This document shows, piece by piece, positions 11,002 to 23,228 of a DNA stretch of 64,000 bases. Position numbers and translations under genes: made by a program. Each line of letters starts with the position of its first letter. Within the stretch, counting starts at the first letter, position 1. Below the pieces are notes generated by a model that had not been told where the DNA came from, made no database searches, and worked only from the letters and a program-made list of their open reading frames with translations. This DNA is from Gnetum montanum (lineage: Eukaryota > Streptophyta > Gnetopsida > Gnetales > Gnetaceae): contig MNCI01030420.1 in the NCBI GenBank assembly GCA_015680685.1, positions 286,518 to 350,517 of the forward strand. Reading direction: 5' to 3'.

Positions 11002-11881
11002 TGACAAGTGGTGAGTATACCCTACGCCCAACCATATGAATTACAAGCATTCACGTGCAATCTGGTCAAATTCCACAAACCTTAAGTTTCTAAGTATGTT
11101 GGTTCTAAGAAGTGAAATCTAATTGTGACGATCGTTGTCTTTCCAACTACACTTGTAAAGCTTAGTTGTATGGTTAAGTATAATTGGGGCACATGATTTT
11201 TATTATTTTATATTTTATTCACCTATGATTGATAACAAGTTGAAACTCAACTTACTAACCAATTTAACTAATTTGGTTGCTAATTAATAACTAACTATCC
11301 TAACATAAGCATTTGGTCCCACTTTCCGTACACATTTTGAATGCTTACAACATTGTTAGGTTACCAAGTGTGAGGCGTTGCTAGGATTACTAAGTGTTGT
11401 ATGTTATGCTTGAAGTGGTTGTACTTATGTGTTTAGTCTATTTAACTTAATTAATAATTAATTAAAGTCTTACTTATCTTAATTAATCACATAATTAACG
11501 AAAAAACTTAATGTAGAAATAAATCATTAATTTATTCTAGATGTTGCAAGGTTTGATCAAAAGGCTTGTCTTTATTGTCATTCACACTGGTGTGCTTAGG
11601 TACATCATTGCTCGAATAAATATTTGTACACTTTCTGACTCTTACTATGGGCACTCAAAAAAATACTCTAACTTTCAAATGATAGAATTGTAAGAGCTCT
11701 GCTACAACTATGACTATATTCCCCTACATATGATGAATAAGCATGTATTTATAGACTTTATTGTGAAGCCATGTCAATGGGGCCTCATAAACATAGCAAA
11801 CGCTATGTTGATGGGGCCTTGTCAATGGGGCAACACCACATCAATGGGAACCCATCGATGCGACACTTTGATGCTTCATCA
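11002..11881 (-). repeat. 3' LTR, copy B
   Basis: 880 bp, aligned over its length with 23229-24136. On the plus strand it starts TGACAAGTGG and ends CTTCATCA. The sense TATA box TATAAATA is at 11746-11753. U3 next to it carries repeated 'tcaatggggc'/'tcgatggggc'-like motifs. Confidence 0.9.
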
Positions 11882-12129
11882 TATCCCCATGACTGAATAA
11901 AAACTCATCTTCGAGTTGCTTTACAAAATTGGGAAGGAATGGGACTATTGATTGACTTTTGACATAACAAACTAACATAACAAAACTGACAAGAAAAATG
12001 AATGCCCGAATGTATATATCAACATTATTACAAAAATTTGTGGTGTTCATGACACAAAATTGAACACGATGACGTGACTACTCAAATTGGACAACACATT
12101 CTTTGATGGCATGAAGGTGGTTGAGAAGA

Positions 12130-14960
12130 TCAAATAGTCCCAGGCAGTGGAGGTTCTGAAGGATCTTCGCTAGCTTTAGGTGTGTGTGGTGGCTAAGGAG
12201 GTTGTAGCTATCCTATTGTGGTTGCTACCTCCGGTTGAAGGCGAAAGGCATCTAGTAATGTCTTCATCTTCTCCTCCTTGCTCTGAGGATCATTCACAAT
12301 CCATGTGGCATCACTAATGTGGGTTAGAATGGGGATGTCCCACGGAAAAGACATTACTGAGAATAGCTCCTTGACGTTGACAAACTAGGTAGCAAATTGT
12401 TTATGTTCAACATTGAATGCCTTCACTATGTTTTGTAGCTCTAGGTAGTCATTCATTCTTTTGGGTAGGCTCTCGGTAGCAGATCTTTGATCAATGTATT
12501 TACCTTTGAGAACCTCGAGTTCAACATTTGCCATCCCAAACTTTTGCTTGGTGTCCTTGTGGTGCTTGAACTTGACCTTGTACAATAAGTACAAGCTAGT
12601 CACTTGCTTTTCCAATTTTGACTACAGTCATTCAGTAGTCAACATAGCTAAGTTTGTGTATTGGAGATTGGCAATCTTCATATATTTAGTCATTTCCTTT
12701 ATTTGCAACTCCTTTAGGTGAATTTTTGCTTTATTATATTGATAAATCTCATCAATGATGGACTGCTATACTTCACATCCTTGTTGGAGTTGTTAGAGGG
12801 CCTTGTTCACCTTTGCCTTTGCCAACTGAATGTGTTTCTTATTTATTTCTTTCTGTAGGCTAACCTAGTCTTTGTAGTCATCTTTGACTCTCTCAAATTT
12901 GAGAGCCTCTGATTTCTAGGCGGCTACCTCTATTATAGCCTCTTGGCGAAGGGCATGGACCTCCTCCATGGAGAGGTTTCTATTCTCAACTATCAAACTC
13001 AACTATGTGTTTTCTCTAGCTAGTTGCTTCTGCTATTGATGGATAAAATTAGTTAATTGTTGTTTATGCACATCAACATTTTGTAGGTGATGATTTTCTG
13101 CAGTTAACTACACATTCTCTTGGTGGGTTAGATCCAAGGCCTTCTGAATCTTATGTTGGGTGGCCTCTGCCAAGGATCGAAAGAACACCACTATTTTCAT
13201 TGCATCCTCAACTCCTTTCAACCTAGTGTGAAACTATTCAAGAGTTTCATCTCTTGTTAATGTCAGGTTGAGAAATGTAGGGTTGACAATCTAGGCTTTC
13301 AATTTAGCAACTTCTACAGCCAAGTGTTTATTCAACTCCTTGGTTGTTTTGAGTTTCCCTTTCAAAATGATGTTGTAGCCCCTTGCCTTTAGTAGCTCTG
13401 ACTAGGTTGTAGTTATATTATCTGGAAGGTCAAAGACATCTGAAAGTGATTTCCTAGTTTCTACCAATTGGTTCAGTAGTTATTCATGCTATGCTACCCT
13501 TAATCTGCTGCTCATGATCCCTACAGGCATCTACATATCTTTTAATCCAGTGACATCTGGTATAGATGCCTTAGGTGCATTAAGTGTCTTACCAATTCTA
13601 TCAGCAACCATCTCTGCTATTGTTTCTTGCCCTTGTTGTTGCATCACTAGTACTGTTGCCCCCTCCCCCTCCTCCAAGCACATCAAAAAGGTTGCAATGT
13701 TCTCAGAAATCTCTAGGAGTTACTACTATTTTGAGAGAGAAACCATTACCTCTCTGGTACTAGGATTTGACCTCATGGAGAACTACATTTTTTGGGTAGA
13801 GAAAATGGATCCACCTCCCCATATCAGGCTGATTGTTTGGGCCACCTCATTTAGGTGACTCATCATGGGCTAGTACATAGATGGGTCTCCACCATTTGTG
13901 CCTGCTTTTTTCTCTTGCTCACTTAAGAGCCATTCTCAGAACTCATGCAATCATTGGGATGTTGCAATGACATTTGACATTATTTCTGAGTGGTAGGTGG
14001 AGGTGGTGGCTGCTACTCTTCTTTTTGGATTATTGTTGTAGGAGTTTTGTTCTTAATCATCATCGCCCAATTAGCAGTTGGAGCATGTCAAACAACATCA
14101 TTAGTGTAGCAGACTATTCCTCCTCTTTGCAATAGTTTTCTGATGAGGCATGGGAAGGGTAGTGCTTTTCTTCTATATTCATTCTCCTTGAACCACTTCT
14201 TTATCTCAAGATAGATTAGCTATAGAAGGTTGATCGAAAATCTCCCACTCATAGCAACACACACATGGGTAAAAAAGGTAGCGATCTTGTTGGGCCTCAT
14301 CATGGGATTTAGGTGAAAAGCCATGATCTTGTAGTGGATTCTTTTTGCCCATGTGAGCATGCCATACTTCTTGCAGTCGATACCATAGCACCACTGAATC
14401 CATTCTTTTTTGATGTTGGATTCTACCTACATCAGAGTCTCGACGAGATTCATCCCACTTTTAGGCAACCCAAGTTCTTCTATAATGGCTTGCACTGAGT
14501 AGGATACTAAAATGTTCTTGATTTTGATTGTTGATTAAGCTAGCTAGTTTCAAAATAGGAATGTCTCTCTCATATACCACTCCTCACTAGAAGTGATAAT
14601 TGGCCACATGGGAGAGGTCTTCAATTGGTCCTATACCTCTTTAGGTTCTTGCTCCAAGAAAGAGCCAAAGTTCAACTCTTGGAACATTGTCTTCTAAACC
14701 TCTCTTGATCTGACTTGATTTAGGTAGGCCTCCATCAAGGTCACCTCAAGGTTTGCTTGTTGAGTTGATGCCTTATCCTAGTGGGAATGTTTTGTTGTTG
14801 TCACTTATTCTAGAATTTGACGAATAGGCTCCACTTTAGCCTCTTCCCTAAGAGGTCCTGTGGCATGGGTTGCAATTGGTTCTTCCTAGGCCTATTCTTA
14901 GCCCCTTCCCACTCTTGGCCATTTCTCTCTTAGTTGAGATGGTCCTCCTTTCTACATGTG
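12130..14960 (-). pseudogene. ORF3: plant-transposon-type domain plus coiled coil
   Basis: A third reading frame between integrase and the 3' LTR, read with stops tolerated. N-terminal part (about 14950-14080): after FLEQEPKEV and SSEEWYMRETF come WIQWCYGIDCKKYGML, RIHYKIMAFHLNP and a KALPFPCLIRKLL(Q) motif, recalling the domain annotated in plants as 'putative plant transposon protein' (from memory). The next 1.7 kb (13500-12380) is heptad-rich, with many Leu, Glu, Lys and Gln, and looks like a long coiled coil. The C-terminus is Pro-rich (PPHTPKASEDPSEPPLP near 12160). Athila elements often carry an extra 3' ORF, sometimes called env-like; I see no signal peptide or membrane segment here, so its role is open. 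Confidence 0.6.
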
Positions 14961-17050
14961 TCTATCTTATGGTGCCATTTGTGGTCACAACACATCTGTG
15001 GATTAGTAGATATAATGTTTAAATTAGAATAATTGGATACCTTATCTTGTTAATTAGTTACACTTGGCTATGGTTGGACCATGGTAGATTTCTATCAAAA
15101 ATGGCACATTTGTGGCCCCCACAAATAAGATTTGACCTCTAGGAGCTATAGGGTTTGAAGAATGGGATGATTTGGACAAATGGTTAGGAAGTTATGAGCT
15201 CTGGAAGGTGTTTATGAGAAAATGTGAAAATTTCTAAGGGGGGTCACACATATATATAGTATTTTTGCATTGCATTGGTGAGGCCACATATATGAGGCCT
15301 TGTATACGTATGGGATCCATCGACGAGAAGCTATTTATAGGGGTTTGTAAACAAAATTTTCAAACTTGAATAGTTCAAAAAATACAAGGAATTTTTGAAT
15401 GAATTTGGGATCTATGAAGTCCTAGAAAAGCCAAGAATATGATGAAATCATGGAAGAGGATCTTTAGAAGCTTAAACATTCAAAAATTTGATTGAGAATG
15501 TGTGAATTGAAGAAAATTCTTAAAGGAGCACATTGTCAGATGTAGAAGATGGGTGCGCAAAAGATTCTGATTGCAGTAATGTCTAAGGATAAGGTGCTTA
15601 GTGAATCCAACCAAGAGATATGCAAGTGGATCCTCCCCATAGCAGGCACATGCCTTTTTTGCCCTTGCATAACCTCAACCTAAGGAGTTTGTGGACCCCA
15701 TAGGTAATTAATGGTTGATGAAAGTTAAGGACCAAAACCTAGAAGATTCTACCAAATAATTCAAGTACATTAGACAAAGACACTAAATCAAGAACATGGA
15801 TACCAGTAATGAGGTGAGTTATGGGCAACATGGATGGATGATGGAGAATGTGAAATGGAGTTCCAAATTGAGGTCATAAGAAGTCCCTTGTGGATTTGTG
15901 TTTAAATGACCTCAGAAGTTCCATCCTTAATCAAGATCAAAACCAGCTGCTTTTAGTGACTTTGCATTACTACTCTAAGATTAATTCACCTCCTTGAGAT
16001 ACAAGAGTGCTTCCACAAAACAACCATCATTCGTTAAGAAGAAGAAAAGAGAAGTAAGAAGTCAGAAAGGACCTTAGTTAGAAGGAACCTTTAAGCATTG
16101 GTAACATGTCTTTCTAGTCCCATAACCAACACTTATAGCTTGTTATTGTGTCTAAGGGATGTGCTTTGAATTTCCATCATTTTTTCTTTTCTCTCTCACT
16201 CTTCTTTTTTCCTTATTTTTTGTTATGTGTTCTCTCTCTCTCTCTTGTTTCAATGGAAACCACACCATCCAAAGACTTATTTAACTTCCTATTATTGGTT
16301 GACATGGAATTGTAAGAAATCCATGAAAACACTCATGCACCCAAGCAAGTAGAAAAGCACAAAGAGTATTGAGTCCCCTTGAAGTCACACCCTATGCAAA
16401 TCTTTGAATCCTTCCTAATTCTGGAAACCACCAAGGTGACAAATTTATTAAAATTTTATTTAATGAAAAGGACCTCATACTTCCAAAACAAGGAAAACCA
16501 TAGAGTTTGTGGATGGGTGGATTACATGGACTCATTGCCTATTCCATGAAAACAAAACCATGTCTTAGCCATTGATACATAAATTCAAAAAAATAGAAAC
16601 TAGACATTAGTAAACAAAACATTAAGCATAAACCACCATTAGCAACAACTATAGCACCACTGTGTCCTCTTGGCACAAAGCACGTTTATTAACAGAAACT
16701 AGAAAATCACACTAAAATAAGGTAAAATATATAAGAAAGTTTAAAATATTCAAGAAAAATTGAAATGTACTAATGACGATGTAAAACAAAAAATGGTGTA
16801 AAATAGGAAAAAATTTGAAAATAAAAAAGGTATAAAATAAATAATTTACAAAAAGAAAAATGCGTAAAATAAGAAAAAAAATAGAAAAACTGAGGAGCCA
16901 TGTATATGGTTAGCATGGATGGATATCTCCCCCATGATTGAGTTGGAAGGAGGAGATTTGAAAAATTGAGCATGGTTATCCACTTGTTGAGGTATTTGTT
17001 GCACTAGCTTGCTTGGGCTCATGGAAAGACTTTATCTATTGGATTTTGAT
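14961..17050. other. Spacer between integrase and ORF3 of copy B
   Basis: About 2 kb without a believable frame, but conserved at the nucleotide level with copies C (1-1780) and D (63031-63850). It includes a pyrimidine microsatellite (16185-16247, ct repeats) and, near 16780-16880, A-rich stretches that give hydrophobic frames on the minus strand. Conservation across three copies shows it belongs to the element. Confidence 0.6.
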
Positions 17051-17053
17051 CAA

Positions 17054-18200
17054 CTACTTCTTGTTTGGGCTTTCAGGTTTGTATATGATCATGACCCCAA
17101 AAGGAAAGGTTTCATCAATTATATAAGGTCCCTTCCACAATGTTTGGAATTTAGTTTTTTGAGGAGCATGTGTGGGGCTCCAGTAGGGGACCTTATCTCT
17201 AGGTTGAAGTTTGATCCTTCTAATTCTTAGATCATGTATTTGTTTATTGAATGTCTTGTGCACTTCCTTCAAGGATAGGCCCACTAGTCAATTTTCATCT
17301 AGCATATTCAAGTTGATTATTCTTTCTTTTTATGCTAGGCTAAGGTTAAGGTCCAAGTCATAGGTTGTTGAAAGTGTATGGAGCTCAAACTAAATTAGGA
17401 GCATTGGAAGTTTTCCATACACCAACTCATAGGAAGAGTAGCCTATAGGAAGTTTTCATGTTGAGTTGTATGCCTAGAGGGCATCATTTAATTTTGTGCT
17501 CCAATCTCTCATATATTTGCTAATAGTTCTTGTTAGGATCTTCATGATCTTCTTATTAGTAACTTCTACTTGACTATTGGCTTGGGGGTGGTAAGGTGTT
17601 GTTAATTTTATGTTCAACCCCTAAGAATTGCATAAGCTTGTGAAAAGTAGCACTTGTAAAATGGGTTCTATTGTTAGAAATTAGTGCACATGGCACCCCA
17701 AACCTATTCACAACATTTTATTGTACAAACCACATAGCAATGGATGATGTACAATCAATGACGGCTACTGCTTTTGCCCATTTTGTGCAATAATCAATGG
17801 TGATGATTATATATACCTTTCCATTTAACATGGGTGTGGTGGGACCCATGAAGTTGATGTCCCATATGTCAAAGGGTTCTAGTGCTTGAATCCATTGTTG
17901 AAGATCCTCCATTCATGTGGTCATCCCACCATTTCATTGATAGCATTCACAAGATTGGACAAACTGGTGAGCATTCTGAAAGATGTGGGCTAATAGTATC
18001 TTACCATTAGGATTATGGCCATGTGTCTCCCTACATAGTGGTTCCCACATATATCCTCATGAGCATCATTGGTGCACATCTTGTAAAGGTGTTCATTGAT
18101 TTTCATGAAGCATTTGGCCTAATGAAGAAATTATTGTTTCTTCCTGTAGTCCAAATATTGTGGCATCTCTTGAGTAAGAAGATAAGTGAGGATGCCATCA
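17054..18200 (-). pseudogene. Integrase domain, copy B
   Basis: The order on the minus strand is an eroded zinc-finger region (RYY.PTSFRML near 17960), a catalytic core with FDIWDINFMGPTTP (first Asp), ITIDYCTKWAKAVAV, a GVPCALISNN stretch (second Asp eroded to Asn), PQANSQVEVTNKKIMKIL (catalytic Glu kept), and the C-terminal domain ending QPRDKVPYW and WKGPYIIDETFPFGV. Integrase would insert the cDNA copy. Many stops and the lost second Asp make it dead. Copies C and D carry homologous C-terminal ends. Confidence 0.82.
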
Positions 18201-18279
18201 TACCACTTTGGTTCTGTAGGAACTTGTTTATTTATTGCATCAACAAAGAGAAGTTCATTAGGAAATTGGTTAGAGAGTA

Positions 18280-19640
18280 GGCTCTCCTCATTTTTGTTAT
18301 CCCATCATAACTAAGAGAGATGGTAAATGACCACATTCTCAGTTTCCTTTCGATCTACCATCATAAGATCAAATTCTTGTAAGATCATTAGCCATTGTAT
18401 GATACGAGGGCTCACTGTTGGCTTGTTCATGAGGAAGTGAATGGAATTATGGTTAGTGTACACAAACACTTTCTATCTAAGCACATAGTACCCAAACTTT
18501 TCTAGAGCATACACCACCACCATTAGTTCTTTCTTCGTTGTGGTGTAATTCAACTATGCATTGACAATGCTTTGACTTTTGTAGTGGATGTAATATGAAT
18601 GTTTCTTTTCATCCAACTATGTAAGTACAGCTCCCAAGGAATAATTTGATGCATTTTTCATAATATGAAATGGTCTCGACTAGTTAGGCACTTGTAGAAT
18701 TGGAGTCTCTATGAGATTTTGCTTAAGGCTTTAGAATGCCTTTTCACATTACTTAGTCTAGATGAATCAAGTGTCTTTCTTTGTTAGCTTGACCAATGAT
18801 TCTGTGATCTTAGAGAAATTCTCTATGAATCACCAGTAGTAACTAGTGTGTCCAAGGAATGACTGAACATCTTTAATGATTTCTGGTTGATGGGTGATTC
18901 CTTGGATGACCCTTATTTTTTTAGGATCTACCTTGATCCCTACCTAGAATATTCTATGTCCTAATACAGTGCCTTCTTGGACCATGAGATGATTCTTTTG
19001 CCAATTGAGCTGTAATTTTGTTTTTATACATCTTTTAATTACTTGCTCAAGGTGGTCCAAGGATTGCTTAAATGTAGCACCATAAGTGGAAAATTCATCC
19101 ATGAAAACTTCCACTCTGTTACCGATTTGCTACTGAAAGATGCTTAAGACCAGGCATTGGAAAGTGGTAGGAGCATTGCAAAGACCAAAAGGAATTTTAT
19201 GATATGCAAAAGTCCCCCAAGAACTTGTGAATGTTATTTTGGCTTGGTCTTTTTGTGTAATCTGGATTTGATTATAGCTACTATAACCATCTAGAAAATT
19301 GTAATAACAATGCTCAGATATGGTGTCCAACACCTGATCAAAAAATGACAAAGAAAAATGATCTTTGAATGTTACCATACTTAGTAGCTTGAAGTCAATA
19401 CAAATCCATGATTTTCCACCTCTCTTTGGCAATATCACAAATGGGATGATCCACTCATTATCTAGAATTGGGTAAGTGAACTTTGCCTTAAGGAGTTGCT
19501 CAATCTTCTCTTTGATGATTTGCTTCAATTTTGGGTTCAACCACCATTGTGGCTACATCCTTGGCTTCTTGGATGGATTAGTATAAATGTGATGCTAGAA
19601 TATCCATGGATCAATTCCAGTGAGTTTAGAATATGACTAG
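18280..19640 (-). pseudogene. Reverse transcriptase and RNase H, copy B
   Basis: RT: 19130-19540 is open for 136 codons with IPFVILPKRGG, ICIDFKLLS, DHFSLSFFDQVLD, LDGYSSYNQIQI and FGLCNAPTTFQ. After one stop the catalytic box reads FMDE where active relatives have F/YxDD, so the second catalytic Asp is Glu. The RNase H part follows at 18900-18300 (LGAVLTQLDEKKH, YTTTKKELMVVVYALEKF). RT copies element RNA to DNA and RNase H removes the RNA. The wording matches Athila/Tat rather than chromovirus RT. Inactive through stops and the changed active site. Confidence 0.87.
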
Positions 19641-20500
19641 GTAAATGATGTTGGCCATCTATTGATCACTTTCAATAGTTTTTCTTTTTTCTTAGGAGAA
19701 AGTTTGGCATTAAGTATGACTAGCTTACCATTTTTCAAGAATGCATATTCCAAGCTAGCAAGTAGAGTTTTCAACTCTAGGGGCTCACGTTTGACATTCT
19801 TAGGGATCTCCAACTCTCTTGAATTGGTATCATCATTTTCATCATTAAAGAGTTGGTGATGAACTTGCTCTAGTTCATCCATGCCTATGACATAAGTGCA
19901 TGTCAGGCTCTCAGTATGTTCCATGCACATTGTGCTACTTTTACGATTAGTAGTCAGCCATTGGGTGCCCTCTTGTATTATGGCTATTGTGTACAAACAT
20001 CTTTGAATATTTGCTTCCCGTGCAAATTTCCTGCATGCGGAAATAAATGTTCATTTTGCAAACTAGAGTTTCTACATCTAATTGCACCTTGTATTGTTGT
20101 ACATGATGCACGGAACTTACTTCTTCTCAATCTTCTCAAATGCATTTTCTTTAGATATTTATATGGAAAGATCTCTAATTCCCATTCTCACATTAATAGT
20201 GCTTAGCCATGCCCTTCCCATAATAATTGGGGAGTCCCCCTTACAATTCTGAACCTTGATTACTAGGAAATTGGCAAGATAAGACCACCCATAGACAGTG
20301 GTCACAATGTCTCCTACTAGTTATAATGAAACAATAATGGAATGATCTACCAATTCTAATAAGATATTGCTCTTCTTGAGAGGTGGTAGGTTCCATGCAG
20401 TATACATCTCATGAGAAATCAAGTTAATGTAAATTAAGAAGAGCTTTACATGGTTCATTCCCAAAAATTTGTAAATAGATAAGAGAAATCCCAAGATCAG
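19641..20500 (-). pseudogene. Protease and linker to RT, copy B
   Basis: Minus frames give a retropepsin-type fold remnant: ILLELVDHSIIVSL, GDIVTTVYGWSYLANFLVI and PIIMGRAWLST (about 20430-20190), which is the IL.LADRS...LGRP.LAT pattern of Athila protease. The catalytic Asp triplet upstream is not readable. From 19996 to 19637 the linker before RT is open and includes LELKTLLASLEYAFL and KLSPKKKEKLL, a typical Athila signature. The protease would cut the Gag-Pol polyprotein. Confidence 0.7.
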
Positions 20501-20759
20501 CTAATTTCTTGGAAAGGTTGCTAGCTCAAATCCAATTAGATATGCCATGAGTAAGCATAGCACTATGGATTTAGAATAGTATTTGGCTTGAAGGGTTCTT
20601 GATGGAATGGTTTGCAAACGATGAGGTAGGAGCAAGGTGACCAGCCACCTGAGTCTATGAGGATCTAGTAGGGCTATTGGGTTGGAAGAATGGTCTTTTA
20701 TGGACATGAGGTTTCTAACAACTCAGTTTATTAGCTAGTGTTAGATTGATGGCCTTGGT

Positions 20760-23066
20760 AACATTGCATTGCTATGGCTAGGCTAGAAGTTCACCCTACA
20801 TGGATGGAGTAGGCAGTAGCTACGTTGAGGATGGAGGAACAGGTGTAGGAATAGGATGAGGATAATGATGGAATGTGGTATCCATATTGGAATGTGGAGA
20901 ATGAATTCTATAGTATTTGGTAGGATAATACTAATGCTAGGAAGAAGAGTCATGTGAAGACAGAGGTTGTTGAATGTAATACCCATATGAATTTAGTTGC
21001 CTAAAAGGGTACTACTGCCTTGGTGGTGGCATCCTCCATGATTGTGATTGGTGGCACTATTGATACTACTCGTATGATTGTGGCAGAGTTCCATATGGAT
21101 AATACTATTGTTGCTGATAAAACTACCTAGGATTAGCTTAAGGATAATGTAATCTTCTAGGTGTTTTTCTTTTTGCTAGTCATGGATTCAGCGCATACAT
21201 CTCAGACTCTTGTAAGTATGACATGGTGGGGCAACATCCCTTAGGATATTCATATTGGTATATGTCACACCCACCATCATCATTTGATTCAATTTTTACA
21301 ACTTCCTCTATTGTAGAAATCTTGCTATTACCCCTTTTATTGGCATGTTTAGCTTCCTTTTGCCTCTTGCGATTATGATCAATACTTTTTTCTTTGGATT
21401 CTTCAAAAATTTTAAGGATAGCTTGAAATCTACTATCCATAGAGTCCTATAACTGATCTACCTTAGCTAAAATTTGAAAGGTAAAATTTTGAATTAGTAA
21501 GGTTTTTCAGTTTAGCGCCTCGTCAAGTGATGATTCCTCCTCACTATCACAAATTTGACCTCCCTCTTGTGAATGGCAGGATCTTGGTTGTATTCTTCTG
21601 CACTTTTGCATTTCGTCAACTCTCCTTTTTTTGCTACTTGCTTGATCAGCCTTTGGATTTGATGGGCTCTTAGTTTTGATAGTCTTCCTTAGGTGTAGAT
21701 CCCAAGAGTTCTCCTAATTTTAAAGTGAAGCCCATCTACAATGTAGTGAAGTTGTTACTGCCAAGAGTAATCATGGCAAGGGCATCGATTTAATAAGGAA
21801 TAATATCTATCCATGATGACATCCAAAGACTCATGTGTTTCTTGCTTCCAACCCTGGATTTTCCTTCTTAGATTGGACACTTGAGAGTATGTTTGATACT
21901 TATTGTTGAATAGTTCAACCATCGTACTCCATCTACGAATTGATTTTGGCTCCAATGACTGGTACCAACTTTTTGCTTCTTTGATGAGTATCCTAAAAAA
22001 TAAATTAAGCTTTTACTAGTTATTTTCTATCTTTTGAAAGGGATAGGAATTGTGAAAGCCTAAAAATTATTTTGTGGATTGGAGTTATATCCCCCCTCAA
22101 ACTTGGGGATGTTGTTCATATCCAATCACTTAATCCTACTATCTTTCATGTGCCTTGTTAGAATTCTCACTACCTCTGCAATGTTTAGCATACTTTAGGT
22201 AGCAAGTAAAGGCTCATTGTAGCCATGACCCTAGTGCCTAAGATGCCCTTTGCTACCCCTTCATTCATGGTGATGGGATTCTCTTGAATGCTCATGCCTA
22301 GAATCTTGACTTGCTTGATGGTCCCTATGATCATCTTGGTCTTGTTGGTCACCTCCATCATGATCATGTCCCTTATAGTTAAATTCAGAGCTAGAAGAGG
22401 AAGAAGATGATGACAAAGGTAAATTGGAAGAAGGACTAGCACCATCATGATGCCTGCCACCTCCTCTTTGGTGGTCATGACCATGATCATGATCATGCTA
22501 CTTACCTACATCCTTGCCATCTCCTTCTTGGATCCCCCTTTTTCATGGGTTACATTCTTATCAAAATCAAGATTAGGTATCATGGACTGAAAGTTTTGGC
22601 TTTGACCTCCTTCATTGAAGTTAAAGAGAGAAGTCTCTCTATATGGAAAATCCCCAGAGAAGGATTTTCCACCATCTTTTTGGTACATCAGGAATGGAGA
22701 ATCATTGGATTACTTTCCCTTTATAGACTTGTAGTGCTGCTCTAGCTGTTGATCCCTCAAGCATTGTGCATCAGTGGGATGATAATCCTTGGTGTCACTA
22801 TCCTACAAAACATATTTAGCATGAAGCCCTTGGATGCCCACTCATATAAGAGTTTAGTGAAGCATTACAGGAATGGATTGATCGAGTGGTAACACAATGT
22901 TTTCCTCCATGTTTCACCATCATAGTTGTTCATCCTGGTGTAGGAAGAAGGTGAAAATGAATACATACTCATTAGGAGGAGCATATATCACTCAATATTG
23001 CTAGGGCACCTGCTAATTTACTTTGTTAGACTTGAGTGAAGAATCACTCCTATGAGAAGAAGGCAT
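20760..23066 (-). pseudogene. Gag, copy B
   Basis: Starts at ATG 23066 (MPSSHRSDSS), homologous with copy A gag. An N-terminal block (EYVFIFTFFLHQDEQ, ENIVLPLDQS) is followed by a His/Asp-rich low-complexity linker (about 22500-22210, many HDHDH and S runs, ending EPLLAT). The capsid-like core has RRWSTMVELFNNKYQ, then RRKIQGWKQETHESLDVIMDRYYSLLNRCPCHD (21955-21755, quoted in two halves of the motif). Near 21260 a C..Y...H/Y-type knuckle remnant (CDIYQYEYPKGCC) precedes a Gln/Asn-rich tail. Gag packages element RNA. Stops are frequent. Confidence 0.75.
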
Positions 23067-23209
23067 ATTGTATTAGAAGATAAGAAATAAAGTGTGCTTT
23101 CTTATAATTATTGTAGTTATTTTGAGGTATGATATGACTTTAGGATTCATCTCAACAATGTTAAATAATTTTCACTAAGTCCTAGATAGTGCATGTAACA
23201 AACTAAAGG

Positions 23210-23227
23210 TCTCCAACAACAGCACCA
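23210..23227 (-). promoter_or_regulatory. Primer-binding site, copy B
   Basis: The minus strand reads TGGTGCTGTTGTTGGAGA, one base from the end of the 5' LTR. Compared with the tRNA-Asp complement TGGCGCCGTTGCCGGGGA it differs by C-to-T and G-to-A transitions only, as expected from decay of methylated cytosines. Confidence 0.85.
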
Positions 23228-23228
23228 A

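Noticed and set aside
11012-11012. LTR edge at TGAGT (11012/23239)
   Set aside because: Homology extends ten bases further to TGAC/TGATGAG, which also puts the primer site one base from the LTR and gives near-matching flanks, so 11002/23229 was chosen.
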